DNA of 35,169 nt, from NCBI GenBank assembly GCA_937911525.1, contig CALDQK010000828.1:1-35169 (forward strand), written 5' to 3'. Positions 7,040 to 15,664 of the stretch are shown piece by piece. Below the pieces are notes generated by a model. That model was given only the letters and a program-made list of their open reading frames with translations. It did no database searches and was not told the origin of the DNA. Both the position numbers and the translations under genes were made by a program. This stretch comes from an uncultured bacterium. Its GTDB lineage: Bacteria; Planctomycetota; J058. Position 1 is the stretch's first letter; every line of letters starts with the position of its first letter.

Positions 7040-8926
7040 ATGAGCAGACCTGTCCCCCACTTCCACAAGATCAAGAGGCTCGAAATCAGCGGAGGAGGCT
7101 TCCTCGGTGACGTCTCGGTCGACCTCGCCGACGGGCTGAACTGCCTGATCGGCGGCCGCGGCGCCGGAAAGACGACGGCCCTCGAGTTCCTGCGCTACGC
7201 CCTGGCGCAAATGCCAGACCCGCGCCGCCACCGCGCACGGCGCGAGGTCCTCGAGAACCTGGTCGAAGGCAACCTCGGCGCTGGGCAGGTGGCGGTCGAG
7301 ATCGAGACGCGCGACGGCGTCAGCTATCGGGTCGAGCGAGTGGGCGGGGAGGAGCCGGTCGTGCTCGACGACACCGGCCAGCCGACCTCGCTCTCCGTGG
7401 CAGGGCTGTTCGGTGCTGAGGTCTACAGCCAGAACGAGATCGAGCGGATCGCCACCAGCCCGAGCTTCCAGCTCGACCTGATCGACAAGTTCCGCGAGGA
7501 GGAGCTGGGCGAGATCCAGCGCAAGCTCCTCCTCCTCGACGGAGTGTTGGGCAACAACGCCAGCGAGATCCTCTCCTTGGAGGCGCAGGTGGAGGAGCTC
7601 GAGAGCCAGCTGACCGAGCTGCCTCTCGTGACCGAGCGACTCGAGAAGGGCTTTCAGGTCCGCGCGGCCGGCGAAGGCTCCGAGTTCGAGCGGGAGGTTC
7701 GCCACAAGGGCTTGCGCGAGCGTGAGCGGCGCCGAGTCCAGACCGGCTTCGAGCACCTCAACGCGATTCGCGATTCCCTCGAGGCGACAACGACGCTCTG
7801 CCGACGAGCCGTCCAGCGCCGTGAGTCCGCCGAACTCGAGCGCGGCCCCAATCAAGGAGTGTTGTCCCAGCTCGACACCACCTACCTGAACGTCTGCGAG
7901 GACGTACGCAGCCTCCTCGACCAGGCGCTCGATCGCCTCGGACAAGGCGCGGGCGACGTGGAGACGCTCGCCGCCGAGCTGCAGGACGCTCATCGGAGCC
8001 AGGAGCGCAGCTACAACGGCCTGCTCCAGCAGCACAACGAAGAGCAGGACCAGGCGCGGGAGCGGGTCAAGCTGCAGAAGCGCAGCGCGGACCTCCTGGA
8101 GAAGCAGCGCGACCTCGAGGCTCGGCAGCAAGAGCTGGAGGCCAAGCGGCGGAAGCGCCGCGAGCTCGTTCACGGATTGAAGGAGCTCTGGCAGCACCGG
8201 ACCCGCCTCCGCGAGGACGTCGTCCGCTTCCTCAATGGCCGCCTCGCGCCGGAGATCCGCGTCTCCCTCGATCCTGCGAGCGAGCGCTCTCGCTACAAGC
8301 AGCTGCTCTGCGAGACCTTCCAGGGTGTCGGCCGCCCCTACAAAGCGCCGGCCGAGAAGGTCGCCAAGAAGCTCCGCCCGGACGCGCTGGCCGAGATCGT
8401 GGAGGCGGAGGATCCGCTGCAGCTCGTCGAGCGCTGCGGCGTGAGCGCCAGCCAGGCCCGCTGGATTGTCAGCCGCCTCCAGACTAGCCGGGCGCGCCTC
8501 GAGCTCGAGACCGTGGAGCTCGGCGACGTGCCCAAGATCGAGCTCAGGGACGGTGACTACAAGGCCGCTCCCAAGCTGAGCACAGGCCAGAAGTGCACCA
8601 CGATCCTGCCGATTCTCCTGCTCGACAGCGAGAAGCCCCTCCTGATCGACGAGCCCGAGGGCAACCTCGACAACGCGTTCGTCTACCACACGGTGGTCAA
8701 GAAGATCCGTGAAGCCAAGCAGACGCGGCAGCTCGTATTCGTGACCCACAACCCCAACATCCCCGTCCTCGGCGAAGCCGACCGGGTGGTGGTTCTCTGC
8801 TCTAACGGCGCCCGAGCGCGAGTGGCCGCCTGCGGCTCCGTGGACGAGGTTAAGGAGGAGATCGAGACCATCCTCGAAGGCGGCCGCGAGGCCTTCGAAG
8901 AGCGGAGGCGTCGCTATGGTCGCTAG
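7040..8926 (+). CDS. SMC/TrlF-like ABC-type ATPase
   Basis: The product is 628 residues with the head-coil-head layout of SMC, RecN and TrlF-like ATPases. Walker A GGRGAGKTT is at residues 38-46 and a Q-loop-like SQNEIERIA at about 135. A long charged coiled coil occupies about residues 155-430. ABC signature LSTGQK is at 513-518, Walker B LLIDEPEGNLDN has its Asp-Glu at 537-538, and an H-loop VTHNPNIPVLG follows. The C-terminal half closely resembles the ATPase half of the anti-phage protein TrlF, but no PHP nuclease domain is present. ATG 7040 has GGGAG four bases upstream; an in-frame ATG at 6962 lacks one. Its end overlaps the kinase gene by 11 bases. It probably binds or remodels DNA or senses nucleic acids; partners are likely the two downstream regulators. 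Confidence 0.85.
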   Translation: MSRPVPHFHKIKRLEISGGGFLGDVSVDLADGLNCLIGGRGAGKTTALEFLRYALAQMPDPRRHRARREVLENLVEGNLGAGQVAVEIETRDGVSYRVERVGGEEPVVLDDTGQPTSLSVAGLFGAEVYSQNEIERIATSPSFQLDLIDKFREEELGEIQRKLLLLDGVLGNNASEILSLEAQVEELESQLTELPLVTERLEKGFQVRAAGEGSEFEREVRHKGLRERERRRVQTGFEHLNAIRDSLEATTTLCRRAVQRRESAELERGPNQGVLSQLDTTYLNVCEDVRSLLDQALDRLGQGAGDVETLAAELQDAHRSQERSYNGLLQQHNEEQDQARERVKLQKRSADLLEKQRDLEARQQELEAKRRKRRELVHGLKELWQHRTRLREDVVRFLNGRLAPEIRVSLDPASERSRYKQLLCETFQGVGRPYKAPAEKVAKKLRPDALAEIVEAEDPLQLVERCGVSASQARWIVSRLQTSRARLELETVELGDVPKIELRDGDYKAAPKLSTGQKCTTILPILLLDSEKPLLIDEPEGNLDNAFVYHTVVKKIREAKQTRQLVFVTHNPNIPVLGEADRVVVLCSNGARARVAACGSVDEVKEEIETILEGGREAFEERRRRYGR

Positions 8927-10076
8927 CGCTCCGCCCGCCGATCACCTGCCCGCCGACCTCGAGGCTGCGTTATCCAGCGACGACTGGCAGACTCGCTGCC
9001 AGGCGGTCTCCCGAGCCACCGGCTTGCTCAAGGGCAAGCCTGGGCCCGACCCCGTGCACTCCCTCCTCGCGCATCTCCAGCGGCTCGCCAACGACACCGA
9101 GTGGCAGGTCCGGCAAGAGGTCGCGACGGCGCTGCAGTTCAGCCCCAACGAGGACGCAGACCAGCTCCTGGCTCGCCTGGCGACGGACCCCACGAGCTGG
9201 GTGTCGCAGGCAGCCGAGGAAGCGCTCAGGCAGCGCCGGCGGCTGGCCCGTAAGGAACAGCGCGAAGGCAAGCGTGTGGCGAGCGCGCTGAAGCGGGTTC
9301 ACCGGCTTCAGGAGCGTTGCTCGCCAGAGCTCGCCCGAGAGATCGAAGAGGTGGGCATGGCCTACTTCCAGGCCGTCGCCTTCGGCTGCTCGCACGACGT
9401 GCTGACCCTGGCCACCTCGGTGCAGTACTCGATCCGCCAACTTGGGCGAGAGCTCGCCCGGCGGAAGGTCCCCAAGAAGGCCTGGGAGGACAGCGTCGAG
9501 GCAGCAGCCCGGCGTTGTCAGATCGTGAAGGGGATCGCCAAGAACATGCGCGCACTCGCGCGGCAGGCGATCCCTCCCGTTCGCCGAATCAGCCTGCGGC
9601 GCGCCGTGGACGAGGCGCTGGGGATCGTCGGCGACTGCTTCGCCGTCAAGCCGGGCGCCCCGCAAGTGACGACCGAGGTGAAGGTTCCTCGGCACCTCAA
9701 GGTCGAGGTCCCACGCGAGCGTCTCGTCCAGGCGCTCGTCAATCTGCTCCAGAACGCTTTCGAGGCGATCCAGGAGACGGGCACGGTGCGACTCACCGCC
9801 AAGGCCAAGGACGATTTGGTCGTGCTCGACATCACGGACACAGGCTGTGGGATTCACGCCGAGGAGCAGCAGGTGATCTTCTTCCCCGGCAAATCCACCA
9901 AGAAGGGTCGCCTCGGGACCGAGCACAACACCGGCTGGGGCCTGTCGCTGGCCCGGAAGTTCGTGGAGGAAGACTGCCAGGGCCGGATCTCGCTACGCAG
10001 CGAGCGAGGAGTGGGGACGACGATCACGCTCGTGCTCCCCATGGAACGAAGCGAGGATGACGACGATGTCCAGTAG
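8916..10076 (+). CDS. HEAT-repeat sensor histidine kinase (GHKL ATPase)
   Basis: The product is 386 residues with no membrane segment, so it is cytoplasmic. Residues of about 15-105 form two or three HEAT-like helical repeats (WQTRCQAVSRATGLL, EWQVRQEVATALQFS, SWVSQAAEEALRQRRR). Residues of about 140-215 resemble a dimerisation helix pair with a plausible phospho-acceptor His160 in GCSHDVLTLATSV. The GHKL ATPase follows with N-box LVNLLQNAFEAI (Asn276), G1 DTGCGI (Asp308) and G2 GWGLSLARKF. The start overlaps the ATPase gene by 11 bases and the end overlaps the response-regulator gene. The HEAT domain takes the place of a usual sensor domain, so the input may be a protein partner, perhaps the ATPase. 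Confidence 0.85.
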   Translation: MVASAPPADHLPADLEAALSSDDWQTRCQAVSRATGLLKGKPGPDPVHSLLAHLQRLANDTEWQVRQEVATALQFSPNEDADQLLARLATDPTSWVSQAAEEALRQRRRLARKEQREGKRVASALKRVHRLQERCSPELAREIEEVGMAYFQAVAFGCSHDVLTLATSVQYSIRQLGRELARRKVPKKAWEDSVEAAARRCQIVKGIAKNMRALARQAIPPVRRISLRRAVDEALGIVGDCFAVKPGAPQVTTEVKVPRHLKVEVPRERLVQALVNLLQNAFEAIQETGTVRLTAKAKDDLVVLDITDTGCGIHAEEQQVIFFPGKSTKKGRLGTEHNTGWGLSLARKFVEEDCQGRISLRSERGVGTTITLVLPMERSEDDDDVQ

Positions 10077-10935
10077 GCACAAGGCCCTGATCGTGGATGA
10101 CCAGCGCGGGATCATGGAGATCCTGGGCGCGATCCTCTCCTCCCTCGATCACGACTACGACTACGCCCGCACCCAGCGAGAAGCGCGAGAGCTGCTCAAG
10201 GCCAACCGCTACTGCTACATCCTGCTCGACCTTGAGTTCCCAGCGGACGATGGCGTCACCGCTCGCATCCAGACCGGCTTCAACTGTCTGGCGGAGATCC
10301 GTCAGCGCTTTCACCGGGACGATCTTCCGGTGATCGTCATGACCGCGCATGAGAAGGGCACCGAATACCCGATCCGGGCGCTGCAGCTCGGCGCCAACGA
10401 TTTCGCGCAGAAGGACTTCGAGGAGGACCTCGAGCCCCTCGACGTGAAGATCCGGCGCGTGCTCGCCCAGGCGTGTGATGTCACGGGCGACTGCCGGAGG
10501 AAGCCCAGCCGGCGAGCGCGGGGCTCAGGCGAGGGCGCCGAGGCTGGGCACACGTTCCACTTCCACGGGGAGAGCCGTAGACGCCGCTACCGCATGGAGA
10601 TCAACGGCAGCCCGTGCTGGGTCTGCCTCTCGACCTTCACGATACTCTGGAAGCTAGCCAGCGCGGCGTCCCAAAGCCATGGGGGCTGGGTCGAAGGCCG
10701 GGAGCTCAACAGCGGCAACTACCACAACGCCATCGCGCGAATGAAGAAAGACCTCGAGCAGGTTGCCCACCTGGACGGGCGTTTCGTCGAGAACGATGGC
10801 CAGGGTCGGTTTCGGGTCAATCTCCCCACGGGCACCTTCTCTTTCGACGCTCAGGCCATGAGAGTGCACCACCCGCGTCTGGTCGAAAGGTATCCGCATT
10901 GCCAAGGGAAGGCCACAGTAGGGGCAGGTCGGTAG
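10066..10935 (+). CDS. OmpR-type response regulator
   Basis: The product is about 289 residues. A receiver domain fills the first 125 or so, with the acidic pair in ALIVDDQRG, the phospho-acceptor Asp in ILLDLEFPADDG, the switch Thr in VIVMTAHEKG and the conserved Lys in DFAQKDF. An Arg- and Gly-rich linker (about 145-165) leads to a winged-helix-like domain: CLSTFTILWKLASAASQ, then NYHNAIARMKKDLEQ as a possible recognition helix, then a GRFRVNLP wing. I chose ATG 10066 because GAGG lies nine bases upstream; at ATG 10057 the GAGG abuts the start codon. It overlaps the kinase gene, making a cognate pair very likely. Its target promoters are unknown. It ends 22 bases before the stop of the convergent helicase gene. 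Confidence 0.85.
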   Translation: MSSRHKALIVDDQRGIMEILGAILSSLDHDYDYARTQREARELLKANRYCYILLDLEFPADDGVTARIQTGFNCLAEIRQRFHRDDLPVIVMTAHEKGTEYPIRALQLGANDFAQKDFEEDLEPLDVKIRRVLAQACDVTGDCRRKPSRRARGSGEGAEAGHTFHFHGESRRRRYRMEINGSPCWVCLSTFTILWKLASAASQSHGGWVEGRELNSGNYHNAIARMKKDLEQVAHLDGRFVENDGQGRFRVNLPTGTFSFDAQAMRVHHPRLVERYPHCQGKATVGAGR

Positions 10936-10957
10936 TCTCGTCCGCGCCGAGCCCTCG

Positions 10958-13900
10958 CTAGGGACTCACGACTACCTGCATCCTCATTTCGAAAGTCTCG
11001 GCCAAGTAGGCGGCAGTAGCGCCAAAGAGTCGAAGGGTCTGGTTCGCGCGGTCCGACCCGGACACTAGCTTCTTCCGCGATATCCCTGGCTGCACCAGGA
11101 CGACCTCAAATCGGGTTCGCTTCTGTCGAGCGAGAGCACGGACCTTGGGCAAATCTCCGAGCCCACCCTTGTCGAACCGGGAAGGAGAACCCGCAGTGAG
11201 ACGACGCGTCTCTCGGCGACGGATGTGCTGCAGGAGGCGCTCGACCGACTCACCCCACTTGACCGACTTCTGGGCCTGCCCGCACAGTTCGTAGATGTCC
11301 AGAACTCTCAGGCCGGGAGACTCCTCCTTCGAGTACTTGCAGTGGATGAGCCGGACCAGGAGTTCGTCGGCTTCGTCATAGATGGCCACGATGTCGGCCA
11401 CCTCCCCAGCTCCGTCGTCATCGAAGAGCAAGAGAGGTCCCTTGCTCGATTCCTCAACGATCATCGCCCGCTGGATTGAGTCAGCGATGCGCGTCTCCCC
11501 CTGACTCTCCACCTTGATGTTGGTATTAGCCCAGCTCCGACTCCGGACCTGAGCGATGTCGTAGATCGCCTTGCTCTTGGCGCTCTGCGCGCGAACGAGA
11601 AGACAGCCTTCGACCAGTACCGAGGTGTCGTCGAGCCAAAGATACGGTGGGTTCTTTGAGAAAAACTCCACTCCCGAAGCCTCCTGCTTGCGAACACGAA
11701 CAAGCAGGTCGTCCTCGGAGGTGCATGCCACCCGATAACCTTCGGTTTCCTCATCCGTGAGCGTGAGTCGGTAGGCAGTCCGGTGCCCGCCATGCAGAAC
11801 GCTGAAATCGACGCTACTGCGAGTGGAAGCGTCGACCTGCAGCCCACAGTCTTCCAGGTCGACTGTTGAGCCTTCGCGCACCACTACTGTCCGGTCGAAG
11901 ACCTGCTCAAAGACGTAGTCCGCCCAGTCGGCGACGACTACGGTCCGCCCCTCTGGGATCTCAGCTACGACTTCGGGGAAGAGAGCGCTCTGGAGGATCT
12001 CCTCGAGTTCAACCGATTCGTCCACGATCTTGGAGCCAACGTGCCTACACCAATGGGTCCACTCCAGGAGGGAGCCGGCGGCGCGAGACCAGACCTTTCC
12101 CTTCTGCGAAGCCCCAACGCTCGCCTTATCACCAGCCTCATAGCCAGCTCCGAAGAGCATGGCGATGTAGGCATTCTCAGCGACTCGCTCCTTGAGTCCC
12201 TGGCCCACGTCCAAGCCCATGAACTGGCGGTAGCGAATCGGACCGACTAGCCGCTTCTTCAGGCCGACGTTGGTAAGCAACAGGCGGTTGATCCCATGAA
12301 GCACTCGGTGCACGCGCTTGTCAGCGATCCGCAGGCCACCGGGTGAGACGATCTTGACGAAGTTATCCGGAAGATCCTTGCGGCTCGTGAACACGAACAA
12401 GAGGTTCTGGCCTTCGTCATGGAAGAGCGCGGTGCAGTGGAAATTCTCGTTCTCGAGTTCCTTGATGCGCCCCCACTCCACAGCGCGGCGTTCGCGCTCG
12501 ACGACAACAGCGACTCGGCTAATGGTGTTGATGGCGAGGCGTGAGACGACCCCGTCGTTGTACCGAGACTTCAGGCCCTCGAAATCTACCTTCGGCCCAG
12601 CCTGGTAAACAAAAGCGCTGAACTTGGGATGCACAGAGCGGAGGGAGAAACCTCGAATCCCATCGAAAACGAACCCGCGCACGAAATCCTGGAATTCACG
12701 TTCGTGACCGACCGAACTCTCGTAGCTTCCCTCGATCAACTGATCCCAGTCGGCGTCTTGGCTATACAGCCTGGAAATCTCGGTCTGCACGCTCTCGTCC
12801 GCGAGGTTGGCTACCACCGTTGCGTCCCCGAGCGGGACTGAGCCCGCCCGGGTGAACCGCCCGACGAACTGCAGAGTGACCGGGAGGGACTTGTGCGCGT
12901 CATGGACTGCCGCGATCTTCAGGGGCGGAAAGTCGAACCCCTCGCCGAGCATGTCGACGCACACGATCACCTTGCTCTGACCACCCAAGAGCCTCGCCCG
13001 TGCTGCCTCCTTGAGCTCTTGGCGTAGTCCGCTGTGTAGAAGGACAGGAGAGAGGTCAGGGCACTCCTTCTCGTAGAGCGGAAGGACCTTGCTCGCGCGA
13101 GCCCTGGAGGAGCAGCGAGCCATGAGTGCGTGCTGGAGCCCGGCCTTCAGGTCGCTTCGGAGCTGACCCACGGCCGCTTTACATATTGCTGCGTCAGATC
13201 GAGCTCGTAGGTGCTCAACTACGGGGCGGAAGTGAATCTGACAGAAATACTCCTGGTCGCGGCAGCGGGCCAGTGGATAGCTGTAGATGATCTCTCCACC
13301 AATGTGCCTCCCGTCATTGCGAAAGGGAGTGGCGGTGAACTGCAGGATCCGCTTGCCCTCAAAGGAGGTCAGGACTTTCTTCCAGGTCCTGGCGCCGAGG
13401 TGGTGTGCTTCGTCGACTGCGATCAGGTCGCAGTGATCGACAACCTTGGCCAGCTGAGCCTCGGGCATCTTCGCCAGGATGGGCATGGTCGTAACAAGGA
13501 TGTTCACACCCTTGAGAAGGCGGTTCAGGTCAGCCACGTTCTTGAGGCCTCGCCGGAGCATCCCGACAAGCGGATACGACGAGGTCGGTGCGAGCACCCC
13601 GATGTCCACGAGTTTGCCCCACTTGCTGGCCTTCTCATGGAATTGGGCCCGCAGCGCATCAGTGGGAACGATGACCAAGGTGCAGCGGGGCGCCGAGGTC
13701 GCAATGACGGCAAGAAGCGTCTCAGTTTTCCCGGTTCCCGTTGGAAGCACGACTGTCGCGGGGGCGACGCTTCGAGTCCAGTGAGCGAAGATTGAGAGGA
13801 GCGCTCCTCGCTGGGCTTCGCGGAGGGACGAATCGGTACTCTGGACAGGGACTTGGGGAGCCCAGGTGCTGGCCACTTGGCCAGGCCCCGCGTCCCCAGC

Positions 13901-14149
13901 GTCATGCAGTGGTGACTTCGTGCAGCGCCACCTGGTGCCGTTCCCGACGAAGACCGTGGTATCTGATGCTCGGTCTGCGGTGCGCTTGGTTCTTGCCAAG
14001 AGCGCTTGAGCGCCCGTCTCGCTTGTAACGCGCTGGACTTTTGCGCGGCCGACCCGATCCTCGACCTGGTCGCACACCGTCAAGTCGACCGCAAAGGTGT
14101 GGGTGAGTGGATTCCCACCGATCTTCAGGTCAACGTCGCGAAGCTGCAT
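10958..14149 (-). CDS. Superfamily 2 helicase with C-terminal nuclease-like domain
   Basis: The product is 1063 residues. Motif I PTGTGKTE lies near residue 138, motif II DEAHH near 245, motif III TATPFRND near 280, and LGEGFDFPPLK with QFVGRFTRAG (motifs V and VI) near 430-460. This is a DEAD/DEAH-type helicase core like those in type III restriction and several anti-phage systems. A long middle region has no motif I can name. Near residues 915-960, ADIVAIYDEADELLVRLIHC is followed by KYSKEE and a conserved-looking DIYELCGQAQKSV. The D...HCK arrangement resembles a variant PD-(D/E)XK nuclease, and I recall this block at the end of other defence helicases. GC content is lower than in its neighbours. 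It runs convergently to the regulator operon and divergently from the kinase-Thg1 genes. Confidence 0.8.
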   Translation of the reverse strand: MQLRDVDLKIGGNPLTHTFAVDLTVCDQVEDRVGRAKVQRVTSETGAQALLARTKRTADRASDTTVFVGNGTRWRCTKSPLHDAGDAGPGQVASTWAPQVPVQSTDSSLREAQRGALLSIFAHWTRSVAPATVVLPTGTGKTETLLAVIATSAPRCTLVIVPTDALRAQFHEKASKWGKLVDIGVLAPTSSYPLVGMLRRGLKNVADLNRLLKGVNILVTTMPILAKMPEAQLAKVVDHCDLIAVDEAHHLGARTWKKVLTSFEGKRILQFTATPFRNDGRHIGGEIIYSYPLARCRDQEYFCQIHFRPVVEHLRARSDAAICKAAVGQLRSDLKAGLQHALMARCSSRARASKVLPLYEKECPDLSPVLLHSGLRQELKEAARARLLGGQSKVIVCVDMLGEGFDFPPLKIAAVHDAHKSLPVTLQFVGRFTRAGSVPLGDATVVANLADESVQTEISRLYSQDADWDQLIEGSYESSVGHEREFQDFVRGFVFDGIRGFSLRSVHPKFSAFVYQAGPKVDFEGLKSRYNDGVVSRLAINTISRVAVVVERERRAVEWGRIKELENENFHCTALFHDEGQNLLFVFTSRKDLPDNFVKIVSPGGLRIADKRVHRVLHGINRLLLTNVGLKKRLVGPIRYRQFMGLDVGQGLKERVAENAYIAMLFGAGYEAGDKASVGASQKGKVWSRAAGSLLEWTHWCRHVGSKIVDESVELEEILQSALFPEVVAEIPEGRTVVVADWADYVFEQVFDRTVVVREGSTVDLEDCGLQVDASTRSSVDFSVLHGGHRTAYRLTLTDEETEGYRVACTSEDDLLVRVRKQEASGVEFFSKNPPYLWLDDTSVLVEGCLLVRAQSAKSKAIYDIAQVRSRSWANTNIKVESQGETRIADSIQRAMIVEESSKGPLLLFDDDGAGEVADIVAIYDEADELLVRLIHCKYSKEESPGLRVLDIYELCGQAQKSVKWGESVERLLQHIRRRETRRLTAGSPSRFDKGGLGDLPKVRALARQKRTRFEVVLVQPGISRKKLVSGSDRANQTLRLFGATAAYLAETFEMRMQVVVSP

Positions 14150-14287
14150 AGGCAGATCCCAACGGACTGGGAGTCCTAAACTTACAGGCTATCCCCATGG
14201 TCTGACGTGTTCCGGGCGGTTGTGCCGAACCAAAGGACTTGCGACAGGTACGGCGCTCCACCCCGTCTGAGGATGGCGAGGTGGAGC

Positions 14288-14767
14288 ATGGACCTGGTCA
14301 TGTTCATAGGGCTGCAGGGAGCCGGGAAGACGAGCTTCTTCCGAGCGCGGTTCGCCCTCACCCACGTTCATGTGAGCAAGGACCTCTACCCGAGGAGCGC
14401 GCGCAACAAAGGCGAGCGCCAGGCCCGCGAGATCGAGGCGGCTTTGGCCGAGGGCCGATCCGTGGTGGTCGATAACACCAACCCCACCCGGGTTGAGCGG
14501 GCCGAGCTCGTGGCCCTGGCCCACCGGTACGGGGCTCGGAGGGTGGGCTACTACTTCCAGTCCGTCCTCGCCGACTGCCTCGAACGGAACGAGCAGCGCG
14601 CAGGCCGAGCCCGGATCCCTGACGTGGGCCTCTACTCGACCAGCAAGCTGCTGGAGCTGCCCTCCTTCGCGGAGGGCTTCGACGAACTGTTCTACGTCCA
14701 GCTCGGTGAGAGGCAGGAGTTCCACGTGAGTCCATGGAGGGAGACCGATGAAGCACGCGACGCTTGA
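14288..14767 (+). CDS. T4-PNK-like polynucleotide kinase (P-loop)
   Basis: The product is about 159 residues, a single P-loop kinase domain of the AAA_33 / T4 polynucleotide-kinase type. Walker A IGLQGAGKTSF starts at residue 7. SKDLYPRS lies near residue 36, DNTNPTRVER near 72 is the typical second motif with its Asp, and a lid with several Arg (ERNEQRAGRARIP) follows. Such kinases phosphorylate 5'-OH RNA or DNA ends. I chose ATG 14288 because GAGGTGGAG lies just upstream; ATG 14273 is a close alternative. It overlaps the Thg1-like gene by 20 bases, and a phosphatase remnant follows, so the trio looks like an RNA-end repair set. The RNA substrate is inference. Confidence 0.8.
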   Translation: MDLVMFIGLQGAGKTSFFRARFALTHVHVSKDLYPRSARNKGERQAREIEAALAEGRSVVVDNTNPTRVERAELVALAHRYGARRVGYYFQSVLADCLERNEQRAGRARIPDVGLYSTSKLLELPSFAEGFDELFYVQLGERQEFHVSPWRETDEARDA

Positions 14768-15509
14768 GAAGCGCATGCGCGACTTGGAGTATTTCGGCGA
14801 CACCCGGGTGCTGACCGAGACCTGGTCGGTGGTCCGGGTCGACGGGCGCTCCTTCTCTCGGTTGACCGAGGCCAACTTCGAGAAGCCCTTCGACGCGCGC
14901 TTCCACGAGGCGATGGTCGCCGTGAGCCGGGCCCTGCTTCAAGAATTGAGCGGGATCTACGCCTACACCGAAAGCGACGAGATCTCCGTCCTACTGCCAC
15001 GCGAGTGGCGCATGTTCGGGGGCCGCGTCGAGAAGATTGTGTCGGTTGCCTCAGGCCTGGCCAGCTCAGTCTTCACGCACCACGGCGGGGTCCCAGCCCA
15101 CTTCGACGCAAGGGTCTGGCTCGGCCCGACGGACACCTCGGTCGTCGACTACTTCCGCTGGCGACAAGGGGACGCGCTCCGCTGCTCCCTGAACGGCTGG
15201 TGCTACTGGACCCTGCGCAAGGCAGGCCAGACCAAGCGTGAGGCCACCGCAGCCCTAGAGGGCCGCTCCTTCGAGGACAAACGGACGCTCCTCGCCGAGC
15301 ACGGGGTCACGCTGGCCGACCTCCCCGGCTGGCAGCGCCAGGGGGTGGGGATCTACGAAGAGACCTACAAGAAGACGGGATTCAACCCAAGGCTCCAGCG
15401 GGAGGTCTGGGTTGTGAGGCGGCGTCTTCGGGTCGAGCCAGAGCTACCATTGGGGGAGGAGTACGCCCGGTTCCTGCGGCGACTCCTGGCGGGAAAGGTC
15501 CAGTCGTGA
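14748..15509 (+). CDS. Thg1-family 3'-5' RNA polymerase (Thg1-like protein)
   Basis: The product is 253 residues, the usual size. Thg1 adds G at the 5' end of tRNA-His, while bacterial Thg1-like proteins repair 5'-truncated tRNAs by 3'-5' templated addition. The metal-binding motif VVRVDGRSFSRLT has Asp32, and YAYTESDEISVLL near residue 75 carries the second acidic pair. RCSLNGWCYWTLR and YEETYKKTGF complete the family pattern. A good GGAGGGAGA ribosome site precedes ATG 14748. The gene overlaps the kinase gene at its start and the phosphatase remnant at its end (GTGA). Acting after a kinase and phosphatase that clean RNA ends would suit tRNA repair. That pathway is inferred; the family call is firm. 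Confidence 0.88.
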   Translation: MKHATLEKRMRDLEYFGDTRVLTETWSVVRVDGRSFSRLTEANFEKPFDARFHEAMVAVSRALLQELSGIYAYTESDEISVLLPREWRMFGGRVEKIVSVASGLASSVFTHHGGVPAHFDARVWLGPTDTSVVDYFRWRQGDALRCSLNGWCYWTLRKAGQTKREATAALEGRSFEDKRTLLAEHGVTLADLPGWQRQGVGIYEETYKKTGFNPRLQREVWVVRRRLRVEPELPLGEEYARFLRRLLAGKVQS

Positions 15510-15664
15510 GGGTCTTGGTAGGCGACATCCACGGCTGCACCCGCAAGTTCGACGCAATCCTGAGCGCCGTCGATTTCCAGTTCAGCGACACGCTGTTGAC
15601 CTGCACGGGCTACGTCGACTGCGGGCCCCGACAGCACCCGATTACCTGTGGAGTAGGCCGTTGA
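15506..15664 (+). pseudogene. Decayed calcineurin-type phosphatase remnant
   Basis: The open frame gives only 52 residues: VRVLVGDIHGCTRKFDAILS, then AVDFQFSDTLL, then TCTGYVDCGPRQHP. It is the N-terminus of a metallophosphatase of the Pnkp/PrpE/ApaH type, whose normal second motif is GDYVDRGPDS. Here the Asp codon of GDY is missing (GYVD), the Arg is Cys, and an extra C shifts the frame so that GPDS is readable only in the next frame. The remaining two-thirds of the domain are absent, and the sequence switches straight into the next gene. GTG 15506 overlaps the Thg1-like stop. A functional enzyme is not expected. It marks a former third member of the kinase-Thg1 cluster. Confidence 0.7.

Noticed and set aside
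6983-8749. Long antisense open frame (588 codons) opposite the SMC-like ATPase
   Set aside because: Leu/Glu/Asp-biased shadow typical of high-GC antisense frames; the plus strand has all ATPase motifs. The same reasoning removes antisense frames at 3421-4650, 19457-20395 and 26911-28827.
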